Positions 37,446 through 46,815 of a stretch of 64,000 nucleotides of DNA are shown here, piece by piece. The position numbers and the translations under genes were made by a program. Position 1 is the first letter of the stretch. The number at the start of each line of letters is the position of its first letter. Origin of the DNA: Corynebacterium poyangense (lineage in GTDB: Bacteria > Actinomycetota > Actinomycetes > Mycobacteriales > Mycobacteriaceae). The notes beneath the pieces are model-generated. The model was not told where the DNA came from. It was given only the letters and a program-made list of their open reading frames with translations, and made no database searches. The stretch spans positions 2,480,001 to 2,544,000 of the forward strand of contig NZ_CP046884.1 of assembly GCF_014522205.1 (NCBI RefSeq), in the 5' to 3' direction.

Positions 37446-38356
37446 CGGATAGTTACCTCGCGGGACTTAATATTTTGTAATTTCCGACGCTCTTCGCTAT
37501 CCAAACTCGTCTCATCCTGATACGCAACGTGAAGTTGTTCAGCCAGGGCCTCCAAAAGCGGGGCAAAAGAATCAGAAGACTGAGTGCGGTCAACATCAAA
37601 AACCGGGACAATGATTCCGTGAGTGCGGAACACCCCAGCAAACTTAGACCCCTCACCTAAGGCCAGATCCCCACGAGCCGCCACTCTAGCTAGCGCGCGC
37701 AGAAGCTGGTCCTCACTATCAGTGGGGAAAATCCAACGAATATGAGCCTTCGTGCCGGGGTCTACCCACCACGCGCAACCCGGAATATCGGCATGAATCC
37801 GAGTCGAAGGAATGATGGCGTCATTTGCCGCCTGCAAACTAGCCGCCATCTCAGGAGCTAACAAGCTTGGATCATTATCTGGCAACCACCAATGGAAATC
37901 CTCGTACTCCTTGACATCCAACGAGGCGTCGGGCCGCACAAGGTCTTTTAGCTGAGGCTCCGAACCATCCGCTATAGCTGAACCAAGTGTCTCCCCCACC
38001 TCAGCATTCACCACCCAGTTGATAGCATAAGCCAAATCTCTGCCGGGATTCTGAGAACGAGACCCCGCTTGCAAAGCAACCAAAGCGTCATCCTCACGAA
38101 CCACCGCCGCCGCAGCCCCCGGTAACACCGTCACCACCTGCACCGGCCGCGGAGACTCAATAGTCAACGGCAACAACGCAGCAGCCGAAGGAACAAACTC
38201 CTGCAGCGCAATAAGGTCAGCTTCCATAGCCAGCCCACCAAAAGGACGAGGATCACGATCCAAGGCAGAACGCTCAGCGGCCCGGGCCGCCAACTTTGCC
38301 TGCCGCCTACTCATCCCCTCCGGGAGCTGCTGGGTTTTACGGTTCTTTTTAGCCAT
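37442..38356 (-). CDS. DUF5926-family protein
   Basis: A 304-residue soluble protein with a basic start (AKKNRKTQQLPEGMSRRQAK) and an acidic rest. It matches, from memory, an uncharacterised actinobacterial family annotated as DUF5926; no catalytic motif is visible. It is 23 bases after the ldh stop's partner strand neighbour, on the same strand as ldh and just downstream of it only in the sense of transcription order reversed: this gene's stop overlaps the convergent LCP gene. ATG 38368 is a slightly longer alternative. Function unknown. Confidence 0.75.
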   Translation of the reverse strand: MAKKNRKTQQLPEGMSRRQAKLAARAAERSALDRDPRPFGGLAMEADLIALQEFVPSAAALLPLTIESPRPVQVVTVLPGAAAAVVREDDALVALQAGSRSQNPGRDLAYAINWVVNAEVGETLGSAIADGSEPQLKDLVRPDASLDVKEYEDFHWWLPDNDPSLLAPEMAASLQAANDAIIPSTRIHADIPGCAWWVDPGTKAHIRWIFPTDSEDQLLRALARVAARGDLALGEGSKFAGVFRTHGIIVPVFDVDRTQSSDSFAPLLEALAEQLHVAYQDETSLDSEERRKLQNIKSREVTIR

Positions 38357-38379
38357 GTGGCTAACCATAACCTAGCTAG

Positions 38380-39333
38380 CTAACTAGCGGGAAAGAACTT
38401 CTCCTGAACCTCCCGCAAGGTATTAGCCGAATGCGTGAAGCGTTCCATCTCATGATCAGTGATTTCTAGCTCTACGACCCGACGGATTCCGCGCCGGTTA
38501 ATGATAGCGGGCGTACCGATGTAGATATTTTCTTGCCCATATTCGCCTTGCAGCAGCGCGGAACATGGCAGCGCTACATCCTGGTTTTGCAAAATCGCAC
38601 GCGTAATGCGGGCCAGTCCCATGCCAATTCCATAGGACGTGGAGCCCTTGGCGTCAATAATGTGGTAGGCGGCGTCTCGGGTGTCTTCAAATATTTTCTC
38701 CAAACGCCCTTCTAACTCGGGATCTTTTTCTAGCTGCTTCCGCATAGAAACCCCGGCGATGGTAGCGGAGGAGAGCACAGGTAACTCGGTATCACCGTGT
38801 TCACCAATGATGTATGCGTGCACCGACGTGGGTGCTACTTCGTAAAGTTCACCAAGCATGTAACGGAAACGTGCGGAATCCAAGACGGTGCCGGAGCCAA
38901 TGACGCGATGGTGGTCTAGGCCGGAGTATTTCCACGTGGCGTAGGTGAGAATATCGACGGGGTTAGACGCCACGACGAAAATTCCGTCGAATTCATTGGC
39001 CATCACTTCATCCACAATGGATTTAGTGATTTTCATGTTCTTTTCTACAAGCTGCAGTCGGGTTTCGCCCGGCTTTTGGGCTGCACCGGCGCAGAGCACA
39101 ACAATGGCGGCATCGCGGCAATCTGCATAGCTGCCTTTGGTGACGCGGGTACGAGAACTGGACCACACCACACCGTGGTTGAGGTCCATGACGTTACCTT
39201 CTAGCTTCTTTTCATCGATGTCGATGATTGCGAGGTGATCACAGGTGCCCTGATTCACTAGTGCGTAGGCGTAGGCTACTCCCACGTCGCCCGCCCCGAT
39301 AAGCACTACCTTGTTTCCGACAATGTCTTTCAT
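38380..39333 (-). CDS. ldh: L-lactate dehydrogenase
   Basis: The 317-residue enzyme has [17 protein letters not shown] for [14 protein letters not shown], the catalytic His in [11 protein letters not shown] and Arg in [13 protein letters not shown]. It interconverts pyruvate and L-lactate. ATG 39333 is chosen as the family start [13 protein letters not shown], with AGGGCAGGA upstream and a CATAAT -10 candidate about 45 bases before it. The Q/K-type substrate loop (AQKPGETR) supports lactate rather than malate. Confidence 0.95.
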   Translation of the reverse strand: MKDIVGNKVVLIGAGDVGVAYAYALVNQGTCDHLAIIDIDEKKLEGNVMDLNHGVVWSSSRTRVTKGSYADCRDAAIVVLCAGAAQKPGETRLQLVEKNMKITKSIVDEVMANEFDGIFVVASNPVDILTYATWKYSGLDHHRVIGSGTVLDSARFRYMLGELYEVAPTSVHAYIIGEHGDTELPVLSSATIAGVSMRKQLEKDPELEGRLEKIFEDTRDAAYHIIDAKGSTSYGIGMGLARITRAILQNQDVALPCSALLQGEYGQENIYIGTPAIINRRGIRRVVELEITDHEMERFTHSANTLREVQEKFFPAS

Positions 39334-39415
39334 GAATCCTGCCCTTCTGCATTGGCACGTTGACAATTCCTATTATGCCCGATTCTGTTGGATTTTGCTC
39401 GGAATGCGGGCAGAT

Positions 39416-40084
39416 TCACAGATTTACGGGCATTTCGCATGCTACTCCCGTGGAATGGTGGGGACAATAACCGCCAGGATTCTTAGCTAAATACTGCTGA
39501 TGTTCATCTTCCGCCAAATAATAATGCCCGACGAGCGGAGCCACCTCGGTCGTTATCTCCCCGTACCCGCGCTCAGCTAGCTGCTTTCCATAGTGTGCAA
39601 CAATTTTCTTAATTCGCTCAGCTTCATTGCGGGCATTACTCCCTACGGTATAAAAAACTGAACGGTATTGAGTGCCTACATCATTGCCCTGACGAAAACC
39701 CTGGGTTGGGTCATGCGCTTCCATTGCGGCTACAACTAACTGATCTAGAGAAATAATTCCAGGGTCATAAATAATTCCAACTACCTCTGCATGGTTAGTT
39801 CGACCGGTACACACTTCTCGATATGTCGGATTAGGGGTAACTCCCCCGGCGTATCCAACCGAGGTGGACTCTACCCCAGGCAGTTCCCAGAACAGCTTTT
39901 CAGCTCCCCAAAAACAGCCCAGCCCGGCATAGAGAATCCGCTGCTCTGGCCGCCAAGGGGCGTCGACTGGCGTTCCTAAAACAGCATGAGGCTTGGGGTG
40001 AGTAAGTACCGGAGCAGTTCCGCCTTTCAGAGCTTCTTTGACGGGAACCAGTTGGTTTGGACGGGAGGGAATTAGCCAGCCCAT
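39416..40084 (-). CDS. msrA: Peptide methionine sulfoxide reductase A
   Basis: A 222-residue protein with the catalytic Cys in GLGCFWGAEKLFWELPGV and the family stretches YAGGVTPNPTYREVC, HAEVV and YRSVFY. It reduces methionine-S-sulfoxide, repairing oxidised proteins, and recycles through thioredoxin. ATG 40084 is five bases after AGGAG; GTG 40090 is an alternative. It is divergent from sodA, pairing two oxidative-stress defences around one promoter region. Confidence 0.95.
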   Translation of the reverse strand: MGWLIPSRPNQLVPVKEALKGGTAPVLTHPKPHAVLGTPVDAPWRPEQRILYAGLGCFWGAEKLFWELPGVESTSVGYAGGVTPNPTYREVCTGRTNHAEVVGIIYDPGIISLDQLVVAAMEAHDPTQGFRQGNDVGTQYRSVFYTVGSNARNEAERIKKIVAHYGKQLAERGYGEITTEVAPLVGHYYLAEDEHQQYLAKNPGGYCPHHSTGVACEMPVNL

Positions 40085-40110
40085 AGCCACTCCTTTTTAT
40101 CGAAAAATAT

Positions 40111-40128
40111 TGTTCGGATATTTGAACA
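40111..40128. promoter_or_regulatory. Inverted repeat between msrA and sodA
   Basis: TGTTC and GAACA flank an 8-base spacer, with A/T-rich flanks, midway in the divergent promoter. It may be a redox or iron regulator site; the arms are short and no known consensus was matched. Confidence 0.35.
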
Positions 40129-40140
40129 TTAATTATATAG

Positions 40141-40168
40141 TTGCAAAATCAACCACACAGCCTATTAT
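40141..40168 (+). promoter_or_regulatory. Probable sodA promoter
   Basis: TTGCAA at 40141-40146 and TATTAT at 40163-40168 are separated by 16 bases, close to a SigA consensus, about 40 bases upstream of the sodA start. Confidence 0.55.
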
Positions 40169-40207
40169 GGGGAACCATCCTGCCAAGGAAAACACGAAAG
40201 GAAAACC

Positions 40208-40810
40208 ATGGCTGTTTACGAACTTCCCGAACTTGATTACACCTACGACGCACTTGAGCCCCATATCGCTGGCGAAATCATGGAGCTTCACCATACGAAG
40301 CATCACCAGAACTACGTCAACGGCGCCAATGCCGCATTAGAGAAGTTGGAGAAGGCACGGGAAGATGGCAGCATCGGAGCCGTCGTAACTCACCTGTCTA
40401 AGGATTTAGCTTTTAACCTGGGTGGCCACACCAACCACTCTATTTTCTGGAAGAACCTCTCCCCGAATGGTGGCGGCGAGCCCACCGGCGAGCTTGCTGA
40501 AGCAATTAATCGCGATTTCGGGTCCTTTGAGAAGTTTAAGGATCATTTCTCTGCTGCAGCTCTAGGCTTGCAGGGCTCCGGCTGGGCCGTCCTGGGTTAC
40601 GACCACGTTGCCGATCGTCTAGTTATTGAGCAGATGACCGACCAGCAGGGCAACCTGTCCGTTAACCTCACTCCGCTCCTTCTTCTGGATATGTGGGAGC
40701 ACGCGTTCTACCTCCAGTACAAGAACGTCAAAGCAGATTACGTCAAGGCTGTATGGAACGTCTTCAACTGGGAAGATGTTGCCGAGCGCTACGCCAAAGC
40801 TCGCAGCTAG
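40208..40810 (+). CDS. sodA: Superoxide dismutase (Mn/Fe)
   Basis: The 200-residue enzyme has all metal ligands: His in [11 protein letters not shown], His in [10 protein letters not shown], and Asp and His in [14 protein letters not shown]. The [15 protein letters not shown] form favours manganese. It converts superoxide to peroxide and oxygen in the cytoplasm. GAAAGGAAAACC precedes the ATG, and a terminator follows 20 bases after the stop. Confidence 0.96.
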   Translation: MAVYELPELDYTYDALEPHIAGEIMELHHTKHHQNYVNGANAALEKLEKAREDGSIGAVVTHLSKDLAFNLGGHTNHSIFWKNLSPNGGGEPTGELAEAINRDFGSFEKFKDHFSAAALGLQGSGWAVLGYDHVADRLVIEQMTDQQGNLSVNLTPLLLLDMWEHAFYLQYKNVKADYVKAVWNVFNWEDVAERYAKARS

Positions 40811-40830
40811 CTCCTTAGCATATATCTCGC

Positions 40831-40858
40831 CCCGCCGCATCAGCAGCGGGGTTTTTCT
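40831..40858 (+). terminator. Terminator after sodA
   Basis: CCCCGC and GCGGGG form the stem around a 10-base loop, followed by TTTTTCTT, 20 bases after the sodA stop. Confidence 0.8.
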
Positions 40859-40938
40859 TGTGGAAAACACAACAACCCCCGCTTTTCCACAGCCCGCCGC
40901 ATCAGCCCAAGTCCTCACCCCCAAACCCGTTCTACCGT

Positions 40939-42093
40939 ATGGGCATGAATATCCTCGCAGCACTCGATGCTCTCAAACGACAAGGACTTGAACTAGCCCA
41001 CGCGGTTTGGCAGCACGGCAAACCAGACAGCTTCGCCGAGGATTACGGCTTGCCAACCACAGAAGCTCGACGCTTCTACCGCGTAGGGAAAACCCTATTT
41101 GGGCCCTGCCAGCTAGAGCTCAAAAAAGACCGAAATGTTGTTCTCCACGCGTTGCCCGGTCTCAGCATCCACCAGCTGCTTATTATTGATGCCTATTGCC
41201 GGAAGATCGGCCCAAACTCGCGTTTCCTATTGTGGCGAGAACTCGCCGAGGCTGCGCCTGGCCGCACCCTTGCTGAACTTAGCGAATTGGCGAAAAAACG
41301 TGTTCGGGAGATCAACCCGAACACCGACAAAAACGCCACCGCGCTTCGCCGCGTCGTCTTTTCTACCTCACCCGATATCAATGGGCAATCCCATTTACTG
41401 GCCCGTGGCCCCGCCGAGCACATGGCCCATATCACCAGCGCATTAGAACAAGTTACCCAACACCATTGGAACCGAGACACCGATGATCGCAGCTTTACTC
41501 AGGCCATGTTTGATTCCCTCTACCAGTTGACAACCACCACAAGCGCACACCCCGAGCCCACACAAGACTATGGCGTGGCAATTGTTGTCCGTATACCCGA
41601 ACTCAACCGCGAATCCCTAGCTAGCAGCGGAGAAGGCCGCGAGTTTATGACTAGCCAGGGCGCCATAATGACCACCCGACAGTATCTCCAAGCCCAGCTA
41701 GCTAATACGGGTTATGCCATCATCACTGACCGGAATAATCACCCCGTAGAACTGCACCATCTCACCAAAACCGACGGCACCCAGCCGCGCTTCGCTAACC
41801 GAGCCCAACGGTTCGCACTAGCGTGCATGCAAGGCGTATGCGCCAAACCTGGTTGCCACAGGTACGCGCTCAATGGCCAAGCACACCACATCATTCCCCA
41901 CCACCAAGGTGGACAAACCAACCCCGCCAATATGGTGCTGCTTTGCCCCACCCATCACGCCGAAATTCCCCATCACGGAACCATCTATAAAGATTCAGAG
42001 GGAAAGCCCATGTGGCGAAACCCTGACGGCAGTAACCGAGAAGGACGATTCCCCATCCACGACATCAACGGACAAGCCCTAGGCTGCCGCTAA
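40939..42093 (+). CDS. HNH endonuclease-domain protein (DUF222-like)
   Basis: A 384-residue protein with a long helical N-terminal part of the DUF222 type found in many copies in actinobacteria, ending in an HNH domain: CAKPGCHRYALNG, AHHIIPHHQGGQTN and LLCPTHHAEIPHHG, including Cys pairs that would bind zinc. Probably a DNA nuclease, role unknown; the family is thought to spread with mobile DNA but this copy sits alone among core genes. ATG 40939 or 40945 are possible starts; no ribosome site is visible. Its end overlaps the convergent LysR gene by 15 bases. Confidence 0.8.
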   Translation: MGMNILAALDALKRQGLELAHAVWQHGKPDSFAEDYGLPTTEARRFYRVGKTLFGPCQLELKKDRNVVLHALPGLSIHQLLIIDAYCRKIGPNSRFLLWRELAEAAPGRTLAELSELAKKRVREINPNTDKNATALRRVVFSTSPDINGQSHLLARGPAEHMAHITSALEQVTQHHWNRDTDDRSFTQAMFDSLYQLTTTTSAHPEPTQDYGVAIVVRIPELNRESLASSGEGREFMTSQGAIMTTRQYLQAQLANTGYAIITDRNNHPVELHHLTKTDGTQPRFANRAQRFALACMQGVCAKPGCHRYALNGQAHHIIPHHQGGQTNPANMVLLCPTHHAEIPHHGTIYKDSEGKPMWRNPDGSNREGRFPIHDINGQALGCR

Positions 42094-42978
42094 ACGCGAC
42101 TGCACAAATTCCCGAAAACCATCAACCGGAGGAGCTGGCGCAGCCCCCTGGCGCCACACCATGCCTAAATCCCGATAAACCGCTGGAGTCAACGGGCGCA
42201 GAACCGCTCTGTGCGGCAAAAGGTAAGGATCATCAAGAGGTAAAAGAGCGACGCCTAGTCCGGCGGTCACCAATCCTGAAACAGTAGTCAGCTCCATAGA
42301 TTCGAACACTATCCGCAAACGGACATCATATTCGGCAGATAGTTTGTCCAGCATGATCCGGGTGCCGTATCCGGGTAACATCGCGACAACATTCTCGCTA
42401 GCTATTTCGCTAAAATGTATCTCTTCACCCTCAATAGCCAGAGGATGTTCCTCCGGAAATGCCAACGCTAATCGCTGACGATGCAGGCGACACCAACCCA
42501 GCTCTCCACCTTCTCTACTTTCCTCTGGCCGGGGCCCTACCAATGCGATGTCAGCTTGATCATAAAGGACTCGATTAGAGACCTCCTGGGCGGGCCCCTG
42601 ATGCAACTTAATATCAAGATGGGGATGAGCTTGTCGATGAGCTCGTAAAATATCTGGAACCATCCACGTACCTAGCGAATGAATAAAATCAAGTCGCACT
42701 GTTCCTCGTTCTGGATCCATGAGCCGGCGAACTTTCGTCCGGCCCGCTTCTAACTCAGCTAACGCAGCTCGGGCGTGGGGAACATACGCTTCACCTCGCT
42801 GATTCAGGTGGATACCTCTACCTGTTCGATCGAAAAGCTCAGAGCCTAACTCTTTTTCTAATTTCGCAATCCGCCTAGATAGCGTGGGTTGACTTATAGC
42901 TAGCTCTCTAGCGGCATCACTCAAATGCTGAAGTTCCGCTCCTACTAAAAAGCTCTGTAATTCCGAAGACAAACTCAT
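42079..42978 (-). CDS. LysR-family transcriptional regulator
   Basis: The 299-residue protein has an N-terminal helix-turn-helix (HLSDAARELAISQPTLSRRI) and a substrate-binding domain (about residues 90-295). It is divergent from an MFS transporter gene across 71 bases, the usual arrangement for a regulator and its target. The effector is unknown. Confidence 0.9.
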   Translation of the reverse strand: MSLSSELQSFLVGAELQHLSDAARELAISQPTLSRRIAKLEKELGSELFDRTGRGIHLNQRGEAYVPHARAALAELEAGRTKVRRLMDPERGTVRLDFIHSLGTWMVPDILRAHRQAHPHLDIKLHQGPAQEVSNRVLYDQADIALVGPRPEESREGGELGWCRLHRQRLALAFPEEHPLAIEGEEIHFSEIASENVVAMLPGYGTRIMLDKLSAEYDVRLRIVFESMELTTVSGLVTAGLGVALLPLDDPYLLPHRAVLRPLTPAVYRDLGMVWRQGAAPAPPVDGFREFVQSRLAAA

Positions 42979-43049
42979 GCATAAAGCGTATCGTTTTGCG
43001 TCATTTTTATCATTTTACCCATAGAATTTGTTCTGCAAGGATATTTCCT

Positions 43050-44282
43050 ATGCCAGAATCAAAATCCTTGCCCCTAGGAATACGCCGCTCAGACCCGGCC
43101 TATCGTCGCGCAGTGCTGGCTATGTTAGCTGCTGGGTTGGCCACTTTTAATGCCGTCTACGCAACACAAGCAGTGTTGCCCACGTTTGTCAGCGAGCTAG
43201 GTGTAACTCCAGATCAGGCTGCCTTGACGGTGTCAGCTACCACGGGTTTATTAGCGGTCTGCATTATGCCGGCTTCCATCCTGTCGGAGCGATTCGGCCG
43301 AGGGAAAGTTCTGATTGTGTCTGCTTTATTGGCTACATGTTTGGCTCTCCTGCTTCCCTTAGCTCCAACATTCGAGGTGATGGTAGGACTGCGGGCTGTT
43401 CAAGGAGCCGTAGTAGCCGGTGTTCCGGCAGTGGCGATGACCTGGTTAAGTGAAGAGCTTGACCCGAAAGACCTGGGATCAGCCATGGGCATCTATGTTG
43501 CGGGCACAACGGTGGGAGGTTTATCCGGTCGCCTCATCCCGTCGGGCTTATTAGAATTTATGGACTGGCGCTGGGCAATGTTCTTTTCTTCCCTCATAGC
43601 CCTAGGGTTCGCGCTATTAGCAGCCGTTTTATTACCCGCCCAGCGGCGATTCCGCCCCAAGGCCATTCATCCGCATACTGAATTTCTTGCGACGGTCAGA
43701 CACCTGCGTAATCCGCGACTGCTGGCGTTATTTGCCTCCGCCTTTGTCGGGATGGGAACCTTTGTGTCCCTTTATAATTACATTGGCTTCCGAATGATGA
43801 GTCAATTTGGGCTCAGCGAAGGGCTAGTCGGGCTGGTATTTATCATGTACCTCGCTGGAACATGGTCCTCAGCCCGTGTTGGTCGACTAGTATCACGCTC
43901 CACCCGAGGTCGACTCATGGTGGGCGCAGCCTCATTGATGGGTGTCTCGATTTTGCTCCTTATCCCTGCTAATCTCATCACCACACTCGTAGCTATATTT
44001 ACCTTTACTGCAGCGTTTTTTGCCATGCACTCCGTCGCTTCCGGATGGGTGGGGATCATTGCTACCGAAAACCGCGCTGAAGGTTCAGGAATGTACCTAT
44101 TTTGCTACTACGCCGGATCCTCGATCATCGGCTGGATGTCCGGGTATGTGTTTTCATCCCAAGAATGGTTGGGATTAATTGTTTGGTTACTCCTGCTAGC
44201 TAGTGGGTTGGTCGCGATTGCCACGCTCTCCGCCATCGCTGAAAAATCCCAGCGCCGGCAACCCCGGCGTTCCATGACTTAG
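43050..44282 (+). CDS. MFS transporter (YnfM-type)
   Basis: A 410-residue protein with twelve membrane helices. ATQAVLPTFVSELGVTP and ERFGRGKVLIVSALL are typical of the YnfM/AraJ-like efflux branch. It may export a drug or metabolite sensed by the divergent LysR protein. ATG 43050 is placed nine bases after AAGGA. The 3' end overlaps the convergent nuclease gene by 87 bases, unusually long. Confidence 0.85.
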   Translation: MPESKSLPLGIRRSDPAYRRAVLAMLAAGLATFNAVYATQAVLPTFVSELGVTPDQAALTVSATTGLLAVCIMPASILSERFGRGKVLIVSALLATCLALLLPLAPTFEVMVGLRAVQGAVVAGVPAVAMTWLSEELDPKDLGSAMGIYVAGTTVGGLSGRLIPSGLLEFMDWRWAMFFSSLIALGFALLAAVLLPAQRRFRPKAIHPHTEFLATVRHLRNPRLLALFASAFVGMGTFVSLYNYIGFRMMSQFGLSEGLVGLVFIMYLAGTWSSARVGRLVSRSTRGRLMVGAASLMGVSILLLIPANLITTLVAIFTFTAAFFAMHSVASGWVGIIATENRAEGSGMYLFCYYAGSSIIGWMSGYVFSSQEWLGLIVWLLLLASGLVAIATLSAIAEKSQRRQPRRSMT

Positions 44283-45671
44283 CCAGTCCCGCACAGCAGC
44301 GGTAGCCCTGCAATCATCTTCGTTATAGCTAAGCAATCGGTCCCGCCAACTCATGAGGGTTCTGGCTTCTCGATAGGCGGCGACGGAGCCTTCTCCTTCT
44401 AATTCTGCTTCCTCCCATTGGTATCCAGCTGCTTTCGCTACGGTTTTTAGCCCTAAGCCTTCAGGGCCGATTAATTGGGTTTTCACTACTTGAAAGACGT
44501 CTACCCACTGCTCTGAGTGAATAAATTCCTCTATTTCTTCAAGTCCAGGAATCCCTGGTTTCCCTGCAAATCTTTTTGCTGAAGTTCGCAACCAGTGGTT
44601 TTCGCCATTGTTGGCATAACAATAGGCACAGAAATCCGGGTTGTCAGTGCGCAGTTTCTTTAAGTGCGCCCAGAAGGCGGCAAAGTTTTCGGCTTCAGGG
44701 TCTCCGCCTAATGGTTTCCAGGTGGCATATGGATGATAGCGATGTCCGTCGAACATTCCCCAGAGATAGGCGCCATGGTCAAGGTAGGTCTCCACATCTA
44801 TATCTACCTCCAATGCTGCACGCCGAATTGGGCGAGATGGGTGCCGACGAAGCACCGGGATTTTCGCTTTCCAAGCCGCAGCGAGAGCTGAAGCCTCCCC
44901 CAAGTTGGCATTAATGAGGCCGGTCACGGTGTTGATTCCCCGACGCCGAAAGCTTTCTGCCCGATCTCCGGGAAGCACCAGACTGATGTCATCCATGTCG
45001 CGCAGTTGGCTCCGACACATCTGTTGATAAGAACACCAATCGCATTCTTTGACCCGGCGCGGCCGTGTTGGCAGGGGAGCAGCCAGCGCCGCACTGAGAG
45101 CAGCTTGGTGAATGTCGGTATGATGGAGAAAAACGCGTTCTGGGTCTTGCCCGATCACCCCGCCCCACCTACTAGCTAATCCCATTCCCGCTAGGGCGCG
45201 TGTAGCGAGCGCTAAGCGATAGCTATCCACAGTATGATGCCGCAGGCGATATTTTTCCTCCGACCAACATTGGGCCTGCCCTAGTTTTCGGGTGGGCAGT
45301 GTCTGGCAGCTGCGGCGAGGATCTGGCCGGGCAGCTCGATGGGCGCTAATGACAATGGGTATGTATCCCTCTTCGCTGAGGTGGAGAATATCTACTTGGG
45401 TTTTCCACCCAGCGTCGCTGAATTGAGCATTGGTCACCAGGGGAGCTCGTTGGGCGAGAGCTTCGAGGGTGTCCATTTCAGCATCGAAGCCTTCTCCGTG
45501 AATATCAATCCTGCTAGCTAGAGCGGGGAGCAGGGAGAGAGTGTGTCGTCGGGCGGCGTCAAAACGTTGCTGGCGCTGCCGGCTGAGCTCGGTGAGCGGC
45601 ATGTGTGGATGGTTATGTTGTTGGATTCGGCGATACTGGCAGCCAACAAGATCTTGGGGGCGAACACACAC
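44196..45671 (-). CDS. RecB-like nuclease (TM0106 family)
   Basis: The 491-residue protein fits the TM0106 RecB-type family: start RPQDLVGCQYRRIQQHNHP, central CDWCSYQQMCRS with Cys residues that may hold an iron-sulfur cluster, and a C-terminal RNase H-like part ending LSYNEDDCRATAAVRDWL. Likely a DNA nuclease, with unknown physiological role. GTG 45671 is needed to include the family's conserved first stretch. It overlaps the MFS gene on the opposite strand. Confidence 0.8.
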   Translation of the reverse strand: MCVRPQDLVGCQYRRIQQHNHPHMPLTELSRQRQQRFDAARRHTLSLLPALASRIDIHGEGFDAEMDTLEALAQRAPLVTNAQFSDAGWKTQVDILHLSEEGYIPIVISAHRAARPDPRRSCQTLPTRKLGQAQCWSEEKYRLRHHTVDSYRLALATRALAGMGLASRWGGVIGQDPERVFLHHTDIHQAALSAALAAPLPTRPRRVKECDWCSYQQMCRSQLRDMDDISLVLPGDRAESFRRRGINTVTGLINANLGEASALAAAWKAKIPVLRRHPSRPIRRAALEVDIDVETYLDHGAYLWGMFDGHRYHPYATWKPLGGDPEAENFAAFWAHLKKLRTDNPDFCAYCYANNGENHWLRTSAKRFAGKPGIPGLEEIEEFIHSEQWVDVFQVVKTQLIGPEGLGLKTVAKAAGYQWEEAELEGEGSVAAYREARTLMSWRDRLLSYNEDDCRATAAVRDWLSHGTPGLPALGFFSDGGERGNRDQPTS

Positions 45672-45745
45672 AGCTTCTGAAGTTTATTAGAGGGTACGGG
45701 TAATGTTGAATCCGACTGTAATCCATAGAGGGAAGTGATGAGCAC

Positions 45746-46378
45746 ATGGGACTGATGAAGAAGATTCGGAAAGCGCGGGCGGAAGCCAAGGCGCAAATTA
45801 AGGCGGCGAAGGTTCGGGTAAAAGCTGAAGCTAAAGAAAACGCTAAGTTGAAGCTGCGTCGGGAGAAGTTGCTTGCTCGGCAGGAGAAGAACTTATTGAA
45901 GGCGGAGCAGAAGGGTTTGAAAGCTAAGCGTAAGCATGAACGTGCTATGGCTAAGCGGGAGTTAAAAAAGATTCGCGCGGGTCAGCTTAATAAGCATTCG
46001 GTTCGGCGTTATGCGGGTGCCGCCCGAGTTTTGACTCCGCTTTTAATTCCGGTGGTTTATCGCTTGGTAACTATGGCAAAAGAACAGGCTAATAAGGCTG
46101 AGGCCCGACGTTTTGGCGTGGATTCTGAGCAGTTGGCACAATTCTCTGGCTTTGGCGCCCCCTTGAAGGCTCGTTTAGAAGGGGTTCGAAATACTATTAA
46201 TAATTCTGATTTACCCTCTGGCTTTTGCCGTGATGTAGAAGACCGTATTTCGGAGCTTCATGATGCCGTGAACAATGCCGAACAGATGACCCCTGAGCAG
46301 CGGACTCGCGCCCATCGGAGTATTTCTCGTGAAATTGACGGACTGACCGCCCAAATTCAGGAGCGATTAGCTATTTAA
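45746..46378 (+). CDS. DUF6474-family coiled-coil protein
   Basis: A 210-residue protein whose first 80 residues are a Lys/Glu/Ala-rich coiled coil (EAKAQIKAAKVRVKAEAK), followed by a short hydrophobic stretch (RVLTPLLIPVVYRLV) and a helical C-terminal part. It matches, from memory, the uncharacterised corynebacterial family DUF6474. Located directly upstream of lsr2 on the same strand; a separate promoter lies between. Two ATGs (45746, 45755) open the frame. Confidence 0.75.
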   Translation: MGLMKKIRKARAEAKAQIKAAKVRVKAEAKENAKLKLRREKLLARQEKNLLKAEQKGLKAKRKHERAMAKRELKKIRAGQLNKHSVRRYAGAARVLTPLLIPVVYRLVTMAKEQANKAEARRFGVDSEQLAQFSGFGAPLKARLEGVRNTINNSDLPSGFCRDVEDRISELHDAVNNAEQMTPEQRTRAHRSISREIDGLTAQIQERLAI

Positions 46379-46380
46379 TC

Positions 46381-46408
46381 TTGACAGGATTACTTCTTTC
46401 GCTATTAT
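46381..46408 (+). promoter_or_regulatory. Probable lsr2 promoter
   Basis: A perfect -35 TTGACA at 46381-46386 and TATTAT at 46403-46408, spacer 16 bases, begin right after the DUF6474 stop and end about 43 bases before the lsr2 start. Confidence 0.65.
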
Positions 46409-46451
46409 CGCCTTTGATACAGTTTATTCTTTCTTGAAAAGGAGAACCACG

Positions 46452-46811
46452 ATGGCCCGTAAAGAAGTGATCCAATACTTTGATGATCTGGACAATTCTC
46501 CCTTGTCTCAGGATCAGGTGGAAACAGTTCAATTCCGTCTTGATAATCAGGAATACGAACTCGATCTTTCCGCCGAGAATGCCCGTAAGTTCCGGGAGGT
46601 TTTAAGCCCCTATCTGGACAATGCTCGTAAAGTGAATGCTACTCGTCGGCGTCGTCGTGCCAGCAGCAACAATGGCGGAGCTGCGGCCTATGGCATTGAT
46701 CCTTCGGAGGTTCGGGCCTGGGCAGAAGCAAATGGTATTCAGGTTAATAAGCGGGGCAAGATTAAGACTGAAACCGTAGAGCGCTATCGTGAAGCAAAAG
46801 GTTTAGCCTAA
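46452..46811 (+). CDS. lsr2: Lsr2-family nucleoid-associated protein
   Basis: The 119-residue protein has the Lsr2 dimerisation half (VIQYFDDLDNSPLSQDQVE, VQFRLDNQEYELDLS) and the C-terminal DNA-binding helix pair (EVRAWAEANGIQVNKRGKI). A basic linker RRRRRASS joins them. Lsr2 binds AT-rich DNA and silences foreign genes; in C. glutamicum the orthologue CgpS keeps a prophage silent. AAAAGGAGAA fixes ATG 46452. In place of the usual RGR hook the loop reads NKRGKI. Confidence 0.92.
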   Translation: MARKEVIQYFDDLDNSPLSQDQVETVQFRLDNQEYELDLSAENARKFREVLSPYLDNARKVNATRRRRRASSNNGGAAAYGIDPSEVRAWAEANGIQVNKRGKIKTETVERYREAKGLA

Positions 46812-46815
46812 CTCC

